Positions 1-7,897 of a DNA stretch of 64,000 nucleotides are shown here, piece by piece. The notes beneath the pieces were generated by a model. The model made no database searches, had not been told where the DNA came from, and saw nothing but the letters and a program-made list of their open reading frames with translations. Made by a program: the position numbers and the translations under genes. Where the stretch lies: NCBI RefSeq assembly GCF_022919575.1, contig NZ_CP095071.1:1-64000 (forward strand), given 5' to 3'. The number at the start of each line of letters is the position of its first letter. Within the stretch, counting starts at the first letter, position 1. Source of the DNA: Gracilibacillus salinarum (GTDB taxonomy: Bacteria; Bacillota; Bacilli; Bacillales; Amphibacillaceae).

Positions 1-651
1 GTCTTGTCCGATTAAGCTTTCTGGCATATAAGGTGTTAAAATATTCACATTGGAATTCATTAGATTTTCTACACTTGCTTCATGGGCACGGAAAGTGTCA
101 CGACGGTGAACCAGGGATACCTCTTTTGCAATAGGTTCTAACATTAATGCCCAGTCGACCGCTGAGTCTCCACCACCAAATAACACAACACGCTGATCAC
201 GGAACTTATCCATATTATCAACGAAATAATGGAGATTTTTATCTTCAAATTGTTCAGCATTTTCGATAGTAAGTTTTCGCGGTTGAAATGCACCATTTCC
301 ACCAGTGATAATGATTACTTTAGAGTAATGCTCTTCGGTAGGAGTAGTAATTCGGAAAGTTTCTTCATCTATACGCTCTACGCTTTCCACAGATTGGTCC
401 AAGACAATTTCCGGCTTAAACATATCAGTTTGTTCTTTTAAATTATCTACCAGTTCTTGCGCACGAACTTTTGGAAAGCCAGCAATATCATAAATATACT
501 TCTCAGGATATAAAGCACTGAGCTGTCCGCCAATTTGTGGAAGACTTTCAATTATTTTGACAGAAGACTGTCTTAAACCACCGTAAAAGGCAGTAAATAA
601 TCCAACCGGCCCTGCGCCGATTATGGTTATATCATACACTTCATTTGACAT
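1..651 (-). CDS. yumC: Ferredoxin--NADP(+) reductase, YumC type (3' end outside window)
   Basis: Flavoprotein of the thioredoxin-reductase-like ferredoxin/flavodoxin-NADP(+) reductase class, which passes electrons between NADPH and ferredoxin in the cytoplasm. The visible 217 residues start [17 protein letters not shown], with the FAD-binding GAGPVG at residues 12-17 and a second nucleotide-binding motif GGGDSA near residues 159-164, followed by VHRRDTFRA, typical of NADPH-binding domains. The C-terminal part lies beyond the window edge. It is divergent from the NADH dehydrogenase gene, as yumC and yumB are neighbours in B. subtilis. The ATG at 649-651 is preceded on the minus strand by a GGGGGAA-type ribosome site. 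Assignment rests on motifs and synteny. Confidence 0.9.
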   Translation of the reverse strand, partial: MSNEVYDITIIGAGPVGLFTAFYGGLRQSSVKIIESLPQIGGQLSALYPEKYIYDIAGFPKVRAQELVDNLKEQTDMFKPEIVLDQSVESVERIDEETFRITTPTEEHYSKVIIITGGNGAFQPRKLTIENAEQFEDKNLHYFVDNMDKFRDQRVVLFGGGDSAVDWALMLEPIAKEVSLVHRRDTFRAHEASVENLMNSNVNILTPYMPESLIGQD

Positions 652-802
652 CTAAGATTCCCCCTAATGCATACATCAATGACATTTATTTTAACACAAT
701 ACTGCTGATTATGTCATTATTGCAAGGTTTTAATTCACGATTTGTACAAATTGCTAAACTTAAAAAATTTGTCTAAAAAATTATACAAAAATAAAATAAG
801 GG

Positions 803-831
803 TTGAAAAATGTCGTGAAAAGGGCTAACAT
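803..831 (+). promoter_or_regulatory. Candidate sigma-A promoter of the NADH dehydrogenase gene
   Basis: TTGAAA (803-808) and TAACAT (826-831) are separated by 17 bp in the AT-rich divergent region upstream of the NADH dehydrogenase gene. The -10 box is a 4/6 match, so this is a modest prediction. Confidence 0.35.
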
Positions 832-872
832 ATACTATGGACTAATTAGTAATATAGTTGTATCCTTGCGGA

Positions 873-900
873 GTAGTACGTGAAAAATATCACGAACTAC
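873..900. promoter_or_regulatory. 28-bp imperfect palindrome, Rex-like operator candidate
   Basis: Two 11-nt arms (GTAGTACGTGA, 873-883, and TCACGAACTAC, 890-900) pair at 10 of 11 positions around AAAATA. The core CGTGAAAAATATCACG resembles the redox-sensing Rex operator (TTGTGA-n6-TCACAA) with mismatches at outer positions. It lies about 32 bp before the ndh-type start, downstream of the proposed promoter, where a bound repressor would block transcription. Rex control of ndh is known in B. subtilis; here it is inference. Confidence 0.45.
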
Positions 901-931
901 ACAGAAAAATAATTAAATGGATGTGAGAAGC

Positions 932-2152
932 ATGAATAACCCAAAAATAGTTATACTTGGAGCGGGCTATGGTGGATTAACTACTGTTGCAAAATTACAA
1001 AAAAAACTAGGTGTAAATGACGCGCAAATTACACTTGTCAACAAAAACGACTATCATTATGAATCTACATGGTTGCATGAAGCAGCTGCAGGTACACTGC
1101 ACCATGATCGTAGCCGAGTTAAGATTGCTGATCTAATTGACTCAGCGAAAGTGAATTTCGTACAAGATACGGTAACAGCTATTAAACCGGATGAAAAGAA
1201 AGTGGAACTAGAGGATGGAAATGTGCTTGACTATGATTATTTAGTTGTGGCACTTGGCTTTGAAGCAGCTACATTTGGAATTCCAGGACTGCTTGAAAAT
1301 GCATTTACGATTGGAAGCATTAATAAAGCACGTCAAATTCGCGAGCATATTGATTATCAATTTGCAACGTATAACAATGAACCGGAAGCGAAGCAAGAAC
1401 GTCTAAATATCGTTGTTGGCGGTGGCGGTTTTACTGGTATTGAATTTGTTGGTGAATTAGCAAACCGTGTGCCACAGCTTTGTGAAGAATATGACATTGA
1501 CCGAAATAAAGTACGCATTATCGTTGTAGAAGCTATGGATTCTATTATGCCAGGATTCGATCCTGAATTAATCGAATATGCGATGAATTCATTAGAAGCA
1601 CGTGGTGTAGAATTTAAGCTAGGTGCTTTCTTGAAAGAAGTACGTGCTGAAGGTATTACAGTAGAACAAAACGGTGAAAAAGAAGATATCCCAACGATGA
1701 CAACTGTATGGGCGGCCGGTGTTAGGGCTAATCACTTGGTTGAGGAATCTGCCTTAGAAGATAACCGTGGTAAAGTAGAAGTAACGCCAGAATTACGTGC
1801 ACCGTCTCATGAAGATGTGTTCGTTGTTGGAGATTGTGCGTTAGTATGGAATAAAGAAATCGATCGTCCATATCCACCAACAGCTCAGATTGCGATGCAA
1901 GAAGCAGAAGTTTGTGCACATAACTTGATCGCGCTGGTAAAAGGTGGAGAATTAGAACATTTTGAATTCATTAATAGAGGTACGGTCTGCTCATTAGGTC
2001 ATAATGATGCAATGGGTTCTATTTTTGGAGGCAAAAAAATCTTCGGTTGGACAGCTTCTGTAATGAAAAAAGTAATCGACAACCGTGCTTTATTTAAAAT
2101 CGGTGGAGTCGGATTACTATTGAAAAAAGGGAAGTTTAATTTCTTTTCATAA
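932..2152 (+). CDS. yumB: Type II NADH dehydrogenase (NDH-2), YumB-like
   Basis: Membrane-associated single-subunit flavoprotein that oxidises NADH and reduces menaquinone without pumping protons. The 406-residue protein has the FAD motif GAGYGG at residues 10-15, a second dinucleotide fold with GGGGFTG near residue 170, the WAAGV segment and the FAD-ribityl motif VVGDCA near residue 300; the length is normal for NDH-2. I chose the ATG at 932 rather than the in-frame ATG at 917 because GATGTGAG lies at proper ribosome-site distance from 932. The gene is followed by a strong terminator and preceded by a Rex-like palindrome, consistent with NADH-responsive expression. Adjacent to yumC and yuiB as in B. 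subtilis; the paralogue YutJ is an alternative name. Confidence 0.9.
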   Translation: MNNPKIVILGAGYGGLTTVAKLQKKLGVNDAQITLVNKNDYHYESTWLHEAAAGTLHHDRSRVKIADLIDSAKVNFVQDTVTAIKPDEKKVELEDGNVLDYDYLVVALGFEAATFGIPGLLENAFTIGSINKARQIREHIDYQFATYNNEPEAKQERLNIVVGGGGFTGIEFVGELANRVPQLCEEYDIDRNKVRIIVVEAMDSIMPGFDPELIEYAMNSLEARGVEFKLGAFLKEVRAEGITVEQNGEKEDIPTMTTVWAAGVRANHLVEESALEDNRGKVEVTPELRAPSHEDVFVVGDCALVWNKEIDRPYPPTAQIAMQEAEVCAHNLIALVKGGELEHFEFINRGTVCSLGHNDAMGSIFGGKKIFGWTASVMKKVIDNRALFKIGGVGLLLKKGKFNFFS

Positions 2153-2159
2153 TAGGTGA

Positions 2160-2191
2160 AAAAAACAGAGGATCGATTCCTCTGTTTTTTC
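2160..2191 (+). terminator. Rho-independent terminator after NADH dehydrogenase gene
   Basis: A 9-bp stem AACAGAGGA/TCCTCTGTT with a short loop is followed by a T run. Confidence 0.85.
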
Positions 2192-2240
2192 TTTCACTGA
2201 CGACTGTTCATTTCTTACAATCCATTGAACACTATTGCGC

Positions 2241-2268
2241 TTGGGAGCACCTCAAGCTACAATATAAT
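2241..2268 (+). promoter_or_regulatory. Candidate sigma-A promoter of yuiB
   Basis: TTGGGA (2241-2246), 16-bp spacer, perfect TATAAT (2263-2268), about 40 bp before the yuiB start. Confidence 0.5.
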
Positions 2269-2308
2269 GTGTGCACAGATTTTGATATAGTGGAAGAGGA
2301 GTTTAGCA

Positions 2309-2620
2309 ATGATCCAATTATTTATATCGGTTCTTCTATTTTTTGTCTTGTTTTTTGGTATTAGTTTTATTCTTAATATGATATTACGACAAACTTGGCT
2401 GATGGCTTTTGTTTTTCCGATAATTGTCATATTAATTGTGGATACCTTTTCATTTTCTACATATTTCAAAGATCCCGGTTTTGCCTTTTCAACGTTGTGG
2501 CATGAAATTATTACATTGGGTTATCAAGATGCCATTATTCTATCTTCTGGATTTATTGGTACCCTTACAGCTGGTTTTGTCATACGTTTCTTACGGAAAA
2601 ACGGCTACCAAATGTTTTAA
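2309..2620 (+). CDS. yuiB: YuiB-like small membrane protein
   Basis: A 103-residue, very hydrophobic protein of unknown function. Segments at about residues 3-22 and 30-48 are predicted membrane spans, and residues 70-92 may form a third. Size, hydropathy and position between the NADH dehydrogenase and the 3D-domain protein match B. subtilis yuiB. The ATG at 2309 follows GAAGAGGAG at good distance. It has its own TATAAT promoter and may be co-transcribed with yuiC, although a terminator-like hairpin lies between them. No function can be read from the sequence. Confidence 0.75.
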   Translation: MIQLFISVLLFFVLFFGISFILNMILRQTWLMAFVFPIIVILIVDTFSFSTYFKDPGFAFSTLWHEIITLGYQDAIILSSGFIGTLTAGFVIRFLRKNGYQMF

Positions 2621-2655
2621 CATCGGAAAAATGTATAATTTCCGTACGTAGTGGA

Positions 2656-2687
2656 AAAGATTACACCTAGAGAGGTGTGATCTTTTT
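2656..2687 (+). promoter_or_regulatory. Terminator-like hairpin that sequesters the yuiC ribosome-binding site
   Basis: AAAGATTACACCT (2656-2668) pairs at 12 of 13 positions with AGGTGTGATCTTT (2673-2685) across the loop AGAG. It is followed by a T run ending directly at the yuiC ATG (2688). The only plausible Shine-Dalgarno, GAGAGGTG, is in the loop and right arm. The hairpin could terminate yuiB transcripts, attenuate yuiC or block its translation; which of these applies is inference. Confidence 0.6.
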
Positions 2688-3365
2688 ATGTTAGTAAAAA
2701 AAATGATTAAGAATCTAGTAATGGTCCTCATGTTTTTTTGTGCTGTCATTTCCAGTTTTACGATGATATCAAATGTATCAGCTAAGGAAGTAATTACTAG
2801 CTTGCGAGATGGTGGCGAAGCATACACGTTTCATTATCAACAAGACAGAGATGTATTAGCGAAAAAAAAATATACTAATTTTCGCAATAATACCACATAT
2901 ATTTCGAGTGAAGAAATCAATGCTCCGGCGACTTTAGAAGAAACGTTAGATTTAAGTCAATATGAGAAGAAGCATGTTGTTGCTACCGGTTATACTGCTG
3001 GTGTGGAATCGACCGGTAAGTCACCGGATCATCCGGCCTATGGTATCACTTACTCCGGAGTGAAAGTAACCAGAGACTTATATTCGACGATTGCAGCAGA
3101 TATTGACGTTTTTCCAATAGGTACGATACTTTATGTTCCTGATTATGGTTATGGAGTTGTGGCTGATACAGGTGGTGCGATCAATGGTCATAAAATTGAT
3201 CTGTATTATCCAACTGTGAAAGAAGTTTATGACAAATGGGGCAAGAAAAACGTGGATGTTTATGTCGTGGAATATGGTGAAGGTAAATTGACGGAAGATG
3301 TTTTATCAGAATTAAATAACACCGAAGCATTGCAAGTATTCAGGTCGCAGTATAAAGCAGAGTAA
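2688..3365 (+). CDS. yuiC: YuiC-like secreted 3D-domain protein (putative muralytic enzyme)
   Basis: A 225-residue exported protein. Residues 1-32 form a signal peptide ([10 protein letters not shown] followed by a hydrophobic run ending near VSAKE). The C-terminal half is a 3D domain with the core [18 protein letters not shown] around residues 157-174, whose aspartates form the catalytic centre in MltA-like lytic transglycosylases and in YuiC/Sps proteins. Such proteins cleave peptidoglycan and are linked to resuscitation or sporulation in Firmicutes. The region between residues 35 and 95 is a linker-like segment. The ATG at 2688 directly abuts a hairpin covering the ribosome site. Followed by its own terminator and a type-1 repeat. 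Family call is firm; the biological role is inferred. Confidence 0.85.
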   Translation: MLVKKMIKNLVMVLMFFCAVISSFTMISNVSAKEVITSLRDGGEAYTFHYQQDRDVLAKKKYTNFRNNTTYISSEEINAPATLEETLDLSQYEKKHVVATGYTAGVESTGKSPDHPAYGITYSGVKVTRDLYSTIAADIDVFPIGTILYVPDYGYGVVADTGGAINGHKIDLYYPTVKEVYDKWGKKNVDVYVVEYGEGKLTEDVLSELNNTEALQVFRSQYKAE

Positions 3366-3396
3366 AAAAACAGCCTTTTATAGGCTGTTTTTTTAC
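3364..3396 (+). terminator. Terminator of yuiC
   Basis: AAAAAACAGCC, TTTTATA loop, GGCTGTTTTTTT immediately after the stop codon. Confidence 0.85.
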
Positions 3397-3449
3397 TTAT
3401 AACCAACTCCAGTTATTGCAGCGAATAAGACATGATTATATATGTTCTG

Positions 3450-3684
3450 ATAATATGGATTATGTTAAGTGGACCTGTCTTACATTGAGGCCATTTTGAT
3501 AGATTTCATCTGCTATGTAAAGCTCTGGAAATATGCTCCGCAGGACTCGAAGGTGGTTGGACGGAGCGGTATCCCAACACAAAAAACATGTCAAAATGAC
3601 TTCAAGGCTGGTTGATGTAATCCATATTCTGGGAACTTGTATATTATTTGCATCAATAGGACCGGAGAATTATGTCCGGTTTTT
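3450..3684 (+). repeat. Type-1 interspersed repeat, copy A (internally deleted)
   Basis: The left end TAATATGGATTATG (3451-3464) is inverted relative to TGTAATCCATATT (3615-3627). Between them are the linker GGCCATTTTGATAGAT and a remnant of the GC-rich beta unit (GTGGTTGGACGGAGCGG, about 3553-3569). Beyond the right end lies the family tail: ACCGGAGAATTATGTCCGGTTTTTC (from 3661), a terminator-like hairpin. It fills the space between convergent yuiC and yuiD. No coding sequence is apparent. Confidence 0.8.
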
Positions 3685-3698
3685 CAACTACTAGGTAT

Positions 3699-4181
3699 TT
3701 AGAAAAGCGGATAGAGTAAGAAAGCTAAGATGATTCCTGTTAATCCACCAAAGAACACTTCAATTGGCTGATGTCCTAGCAACTCTTTTAATTCTTTTTG
3801 CTTTTCGTATTCCCCTTTTTGTGCCCATCCTTTTGCCTCTGATACAAAGTGATGGAAGTCTTTAACTAAGGTATTTAATAAAATGGCTTGTTCCCCAGCC
3901 TGTCTCCGAATCCCTGTTGCATCAAACATAATGATGACTGCAAATACACAGGATACCGCGAAAAGACCTGAGGAAACACCGTGTTCGATGCCGATCCCAG
4001 TCGCTAGTGACGTGACAGCAGCAGAGTGGCTGCTCGGCATACCTCCAGTGCTAAATGCAAGACCAGGCTTAAATTCCTTCGTTGCAATCAGGTGAAGTGG
4101 GACTTTAACAGTTTGGGCGAAAGTGATTGAAATTAATGCAGCCCACAGTGGAAAATTTTCGAAAAGCTCCAATGAGAACAT
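3699..4181 (-). CDS. yuiD: YuiD-like divergent PAP2 family membrane protein
   Basis: A 160-residue integral membrane protein of the divergent PAP2 (acid phosphatase/vanadium haloperoxidase-related) family. It has the motif GGMPSSHSAAV at about residues 46-56, corresponding to the PSGH-like active-site loop of PAP2 phosphatases. It also has hydrophobic segments at about residues 9-28, 54-90 and 138-158. Many members are presumed lipid-phosphate phosphatases, but this divergent branch is uncharacterised. The ATG at 4181 is preceded by AAAGAGAGG. Convergent with yuiC as in B. subtilis, with a repeat between them. Family assignment is secure; substrate unknown. Confidence 0.85.
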   Translation of the reverse strand: MFSLELFENFPLWAALISITFAQTVKVPLHLIATKEFKPGLAFSTGGMPSSHSAAVTSLATGIGIEHGVSSGLFAVSCVFAVIIMFDATGIRRQAGEQAILLNTLVKDFHHFVSEAKGWAQKGEYEKQKELKELLGHQPIEVFFGGLTGIILAFLLYPLF

Positions 4182-4293
4182 CCTCTCTTTCTTTCAGATG
4201 GATAAAAGTACAGTAATATGTATGCTAACTATTATAGCATAGCATTTACCTGTTTAGTATTGATTAAACATCAATTAACATGCTCTTAATAAT

Positions 4294-4331
4294 GAAAAAG
4301 ATGAGATCCGTTACGCCACTCATCTTTTCTT
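4294..4331. terminator. Bidirectional terminator downstream of deoD
   Basis: AAAAAGATGAG and CTCATCTTTTC form a 10-bp stem around a 13-nt loop. On the minus strand the T tract follows the stem, as expected for the end of the deoD transcript. Confidence 0.65.
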
Positions 4332-4339
4332 TATATACA

Positions 4340-4363
4340 CTACCTAGCGGATTTGCTAGGTAG
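4340..4363. repeat. Perfect 9-bp hairpin between deoD and its terminator
   Basis: CTACCTAGC (4340-4348), loop GGATTT, GCTAGGTAG (4355-4363). It lies in the deoD 3' untranslated region, just before the terminator. It may stabilise the mRNA end; no T run follows on either strand. Confidence 0.5.
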
Positions 4364-4407
4364 CTTTGCATATTATCTGAGTGATCTGCATAGAATGAAC
4401 AATCAAC

Positions 4408-5115
4408 CTATTTCACAGCAGCATCAAGAGCAACTTCAATCATTTCGTTAAAGGTTGTTTGACGTTCTTCAGCTGTTGTTTCTTCACCGGTTACGATGTG
4501 ATCAGACACAGTCAGAACAGATAAAGCATGACGATTATATTTGGCAGCCAAAGTGTACAAGGCGGTTGTCTCCATTTCAATTCCTAATACGTTATAGGTG
4601 TCCAGCAATTCTAACATTTCTGGCATGTTATCTCGGTAAAAGCTGTCACTGGTAAAGACATTTCCGACTCTTAACGACAGTCCCTTTTCCACACCAGTAT
4701 CATATGCCTTTTTTAATAATTCAAAATCTGCAGTTGGCGCATAATCAATTCCACCAAATACCACTCTGTTCATTTGAGAATCGGTAGATGATGTACTGGC
4801 AAGTATCACATCACGAACCTTGACATTTTTTTTAATCGCACCACATGTACCAACTCGAATGAGATTCTGAACATCATAGCTTTGGATGAGTTCATTGACG
4901 TAAATAGAAATAGATGGAACGCCCATGCCAGTCCCTTGTACAGAAATCTTTTTTCCTTTATATGTACCTGTATAGCCGTACATTCCTCTTACTTCATTGT
5001 AACAAAAAACGTTCTCTAAAAAGTTTTCTGCAATATATTTTGCGCGTAACGGATCACCAGGAAGAAGAATTGTATCTGCTATGTCTCCTTTGTTAGCACC
5101 GATATGTACACTCAT
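4408..5115 (-). CDS. deoD: Purine nucleoside phosphorylase DeoD
   Basis: Trimeric-hexamer type (PNP family 1) phosphorylase that reversibly splits purine (deoxy)nucleosides to base and (deoxy)ribose-1-phosphate for salvage in the cytoplasm. The 235-residue protein has the usual length and begins [13 protein letters not shown], with the phosphate-binding [16 protein letters not shown] at residues 18-33, RVGTCGAI near residue 87, and the nucleoside-binding [10 protein letters not shown] near residue 178, followed by TVSDH with the catalytic Asp. The ATG is preceded by a strong AAGGAGGG site. Appears monocistronic, ending at a bidirectional terminator. Confidence 0.95.
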   Translation of the reverse strand: MSVHIGANKGDIADTILLPGDPLRAKYIAENFLENVFCYNEVRGMYGYTGTYKGKKISVQGTGMGVPSISIYVNELIQSYDVQNLIRVGTCGAIKKNVKVRDVILASTSSTDSQMNRVVFGGIDYAPTADFELLKKAYDTGVEKGLSLRVGNVFTSDSFYRDNMPEMLELLDTYNVLGIEMETTALYTLAAKYNRHALSVLTVSDHIVTGEETTAEERQTTFNEMIEVALDAAVK

Positions 5116-5332
5116 GAATTAGCCCTCCTTAAGGCAGAATAATATAATTCAAAAATATCATAACGAATATTGAATTACAAACGCTACCCTTAGCAGTGCT
5201 TCATGAATTTTTTCATTTTTTAGTTTCTAAATTTCTTTATATCGTATATAATATATTTAGTTAGCGATTTCACAAGTCCAATAATGACGCTTGGTTGTGA
5301 TCGATGATCGATTGTAGAGGAGGAATTTTAAT

Positions 5333-5596
5333 ATGAAAGAGCAATCATTTACTATTCAAAGTGACACAGGTATTCACGCAAGACCAGCGACCCTATTAGT
5401 TAACAAAGCTGGGCAATATGAATCACATGTGGAATTACATTATAATGGAAAAACAGTTAACCTAAAATCCATTATGGGGGTTATGTCACTAGGTGTACCT
5501 AAAGGCGCTGAAATTCGTATTACTGTTGATGGGAATGACGAAGAGCAGGCTTTAGAAGGAATTGCTGAAACAATTGAAGAGCATTTAGGTAAGTAA
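5333..5596 (+). CDS. ptsH: Phosphocarrier protein HPr
   Basis: An 87-residue HPr. His15 lies in TGIHARPAT and is the residue phosphorylated by PEP and enzyme I in sugar transport. Ser46 in NLKSIMGV is the HPr kinase site that creates the CcpA co-repressor. The presence of His15 distinguishes it from Crh, which has Gln there. It is a single-gene unit: no ptsI (enzyme I) follows, and a strong terminator comes 5 bp after the stop. The ribosome site GAGGAGG precedes the ATG. In B. subtilis ptsH lies in a ptsGHI operon, so the isolation is notable. It could alternatively be a second HPr beside a ptsHI operon elsewhere. Confidence 0.9.
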   Translation: MKEQSFTIQSDTGIHARPATLLVNKAGQYESHVELHYNGKTVNLKSIMGVMSLGVPKGAEIRITVDGNDEEQALEGIAETIEEHLGK

Positions 5597-5599
5597 GGG

Positions 5600-5629
5600 A
5601 AAAAGCTAGTTTTGATACTAGCTTTTTTT
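5600..5629 (+). terminator. Terminator of the HPr gene
   Basis: AAAAGCTAGT/ACTAGCTTTT stem, TTTGAT loop, T run. Confidence 0.85.
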
Positions 5630-5705
5630 GTGTTAATATATAGGAAACATCTTACAAAACATCGAATTCCCGATGATATTTTCAATTAGAAGGTAAGTGA
5701 TACGG

Positions 5706-5873
5706 ATGATGGAGTTTCTTTACTTTCCAGAGGATAAGTCATTATACATTCCCGCAGTATTAAGTTTGCTTGTTTTTGTGATAGGGGCATGTGCGACGAT
5801 GTACTGGATTAAGAAAGCATCAAAAAAAGAACAGGAAAAATGGGAACAGGAATATGATGAGTTAAAAGATTGA
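5706..5873 (+). CDS. Small single-span membrane protein (55 aa), unknown
   Basis: ATG at 5706 (or the adjacent ATG at 5709) opens a 55-residue frame ending in TGA at 5871-5873. AGAAGG lies about 9-14 nt upstream as a ribosome site. Residues about 14-34 (IPAVLSLLVFVIGACATMYWI) form one hydrophobic span, followed by a strongly charged, Lys/Glu-rich tail (KKASKKEQEKWEQEYDEL). The composition is typical of small Bacillaceae membrane proteins. It sits 60 bp upstream of the superoxide dismutase gene in the same direction and may be co-transcribed with it. I do not recognise a family. Confidence 0.6.
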   Translation: MMEFLYFPEDKSLYIPAVLSLLVFVIGACATMYWIKKASKKEQEKWEQEYDELKD

Positions 5874-5933
5874 TTAACTTTTCTTTTGTTTGTCCATACT
5901 AAGTAATGGACAAGTTAAGAGGAGTCGATCAGC

Positions 5934-6518
5934 ATGTATAGAAAGCTAACCATCATTTCAATTTTGTCATTAGTTATACTTATGAGCTGTCAAGGTGAAA
6001 ACAACCGTTCTCCATTGGAAGTGCGACTTTTTAATGTTGATAAAGATGCAGTAGGAACTGCTACATTTAAAGAACAAACAGATAAAGTATCAGTTCAAAT
6101 AAAAGTGGAAGGTTTGGAACCGGGATTTCATGGTGTCCATATTCATGAATATGCGAAATGTGAGGGGCCGGATTTTGAATCAGCGGGAAATCATTTTAAT
6201 CCAGAAGGCCAGGAGCATGGTTTAATGCATCCAGACGGTCCGCATTTAGGAGATATGCCAAATCTTGAAGTGTCTGCAGATGGAACAGCTGATGTGGAAT
6301 TTGAATTACCCGGTGTGACATTGATGGATGGGGATAAATCATTGTTAAGAGAAGATGGCACCTCTATTATTATCCATAGTGGACCGGATGATGGGGTTTC
6401 ACAGCCTTCAGGTAATTCTGGTGAACGGTTAGTTTGTGGTGTTATTTCACTGGACGATGCTAACAATGAAGAAAAACCGACAGATCCGACACAAACGAAT
6501 AAAGAGGAAGAAGAGTAA
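5934..6518 (+). CDS. sodC: Superoxide dismutase [Cu/Zn], lipoprotein (SodC/YojM type)
   Basis: An extracytoplasmic Cu/Zn superoxide dismutase that converts superoxide to peroxide and oxygen. Residues 1-19 form a lipoprotein signal with lipobox ILMSC (Cys19). Metal ligands are visible: HGVHIHEY (two Cu histidines), NHFNP (bridging His), further histidines in MHPDGPHLGD (Zn site) and IIHSGPDD (Cu His). The disulfide cysteines (AKCEG, LVCGV) and the active-site Arg in SGERLVCGV are also present. Unlike B. subtilis YojM, which is reported to lack a Cu ligand, all the expected histidines appear to be here. The C-terminal tail (after about 170) is acidic and low complexity. The terminator stem overlaps the last codons. 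Confidence 0.9.
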   Translation: MYRKLTIISILSLVILMSCQGENNRSPLEVRLFNVDKDAVGTATFKEQTDKVSVQIKVEGLEPGFHGVHIHEYAKCEGPDFESAGNHFNPEGQEHGLMHPDGPHLGDMPNLEVSADGTADVEFELPGVTLMDGDKSLLREDGTSIIIHSGPDDGVSQPSGNSGERLVCGVISLDDANNEEKPTDPTQTNKEEEE

Positions 6519-6541
6519 AGCTTTTGCTTACTCTTCTTTTT
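6508..6541. terminator. Bidirectional terminator between sodC and patB
   Basis: AAGAAGAGTAAAGC pairs with GCTTACTCTTCTT (one bulged A) and is followed by T residues. It overlaps the end of sodC and, read from the other strand, can also serve convergent patB. Confidence 0.75.
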
Positions 6542-6647
6542 GTTTGGTGAAAATTTAGTATGTCAGAAAAATATTATCGTTTCGTCCCGTTTCTATACAT
6601 TACCGATATTTTACAAGTAATTCTTTCTTAATTGGATTATAGTTGGA

Positions 6648-7826
6648 TTAAGCCTGTTTTTTCAATTTTAATGCATCCATTATTCTGTTTGTTCCTTCTT
6701 TGACAAGAGAAAATGGGCATGCCACATTCATCCGCATAAATCCTGTTCCTTCTTCGCCAAATGACACACCATCATTAAGGCCGACTTTGGCTTGTGTCTG
6801 GAGAAAGTCTTTAAGATCAGCTTGTGAAAGCTGTAATTTGCGGAAATCTAACCACACTAAATAGGTTCCTTCCGGGCGGATAACATCCACCTCCGGATGA
6901 TTAGCGAATGCTTCCTCTACATAGTCAATATTTTTAGTTAATTGGGTCAGCAGCTGTTCAAGCCAGTCTCTGCCATGCTGATAAGCAGCATCCAACGCGG
7001 TTATTCCCATTGTATTCAATATATGTATTCCTTGCTTTTGGAATGTTTTCTCTAAGGCCTCGCGCTTCTGGCGATCTGATACGATAGCATAGGACACTTG
7101 TAAGCCAGCGAGGTTAAAAGTTTTAGTTGGTGACATACATGTAATAATTTGATCGGTCATCTCTTCATCCAATTTTGCTACAGGAATGTGCTTATGTTCT
7201 GAGTATACTAAGTCTGCATGAATTTCATCAGATAAAATCAGTACATTATATTTTTTACAAAGCGCAACGATTTTACGCAATTCATCTTCTGTCCAGACTC
7301 GTCCGACTGGATTGTGCGGATTACACAAGATAAACGCCTTTACACCTTCTTGCAGCTTTGCTTCGAAATCCTCAAAATCGATTTCATAGCGATGATTACT
7401 TAACAGCAGTTGATTGGTGACTAATTCACGATCGTGATTAGTGACAATTTGGTAGAATGGGGGATAGACAGGTGTCTGAATTAAGACTTTGTCTCCTTTA
7501 TTCGTAAATGTTTGAATTGCCATATAGAGTGTAGTAATAACACCTGGGCTATATAGAATAGATGTTTTTTTAATTTGCCAATCATGTCGGTCGCTTAGCC
7601 AGTCCATGATAGTGCTTGCCAATGCATGATCAGTAAATGTATAGCCAAATACACCGTGTTGTGCTCTTGCGGTTAAGGCATTTTTTACTGCTTCCGGAAC
7701 TTCAAAATCCATATCTGCTACCCACATCGGTAAGACATCTTCAGCTCCATATAGAGATTTCACTAAATCCCATTTTACCGCTCGGGTATTTTTCCGTTCG
7801 ATTTGTTTATCAAAAGAATGCGTCAT
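6648..7826 (-). CDS. patB: PLP-dependent cystathionine beta-lyase/aminotransferase PatB
   Basis: MalY/PatB family fold-type I PLP enzyme with C-S lyase activity on cystathionine and cysteine, in sulfur amino acid metabolism. The protein has PMWVADMDFEVP near the N-terminus, CNPHNPVGRVW, SDEIHADLVY, and the PLP-binding lysine in SPTKTFNLAGLQ. The frame can be extended seven codons to 7847, but the ATG at 7826 has AAAGGAG at the right distance inside that extension, so I start there (392 aa). Followed on the same strand upstream by yugF as in B. subtilis (patB-yugF). PatB can also act as a minor aminotransferase. Confidence 0.9.
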   Translation of the reverse strand: MTHSFDKQIERKNTRAVKWDLVKSLYGAEDVLPMWVADMDFEVPEAVKNALTARAQHGVFGYTFTDHALASTIMDWLSDRHDWQIKKTSILYSPGVITTLYMAIQTFTNKGDKVLIQTPVYPPFYQIVTNHDRELVTNQLLLSNHRYEIDFEDFEAKLQEGVKAFILCNPHNPVGRVWTEDELRKIVALCKKYNVLILSDEIHADLVYSEHKHIPVAKLDEEMTDQIITCMSPTKTFNLAGLQVSYAIVSDRQKREALEKTFQKQGIHILNTMGITALDAAYQHGRDWLEQLLTQLTKNIDYVEEAFANHPEVDVIRPEGTYLVWLDFRKLQLSQADLKDFLQTQAKVGLNDGVSFGEEGTGFMRMNVACPFSLVKEGTNRIMDALKLKKQA

Positions 7827-7897
7827 TTCTTTCCACTCCTTTTTCATAAGCTATTTCTATCTAATCATAACGTTGGAGGAAAAAAAAGTGTAATGCA

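Noticed and set aside
3421..3684. Retron or group II intron as an explanation for the structured repeats
   Set aside because: No reverse transcriptase gene is linked to any copy, and I see no domain V-like hairpin or msr/msd organisation.
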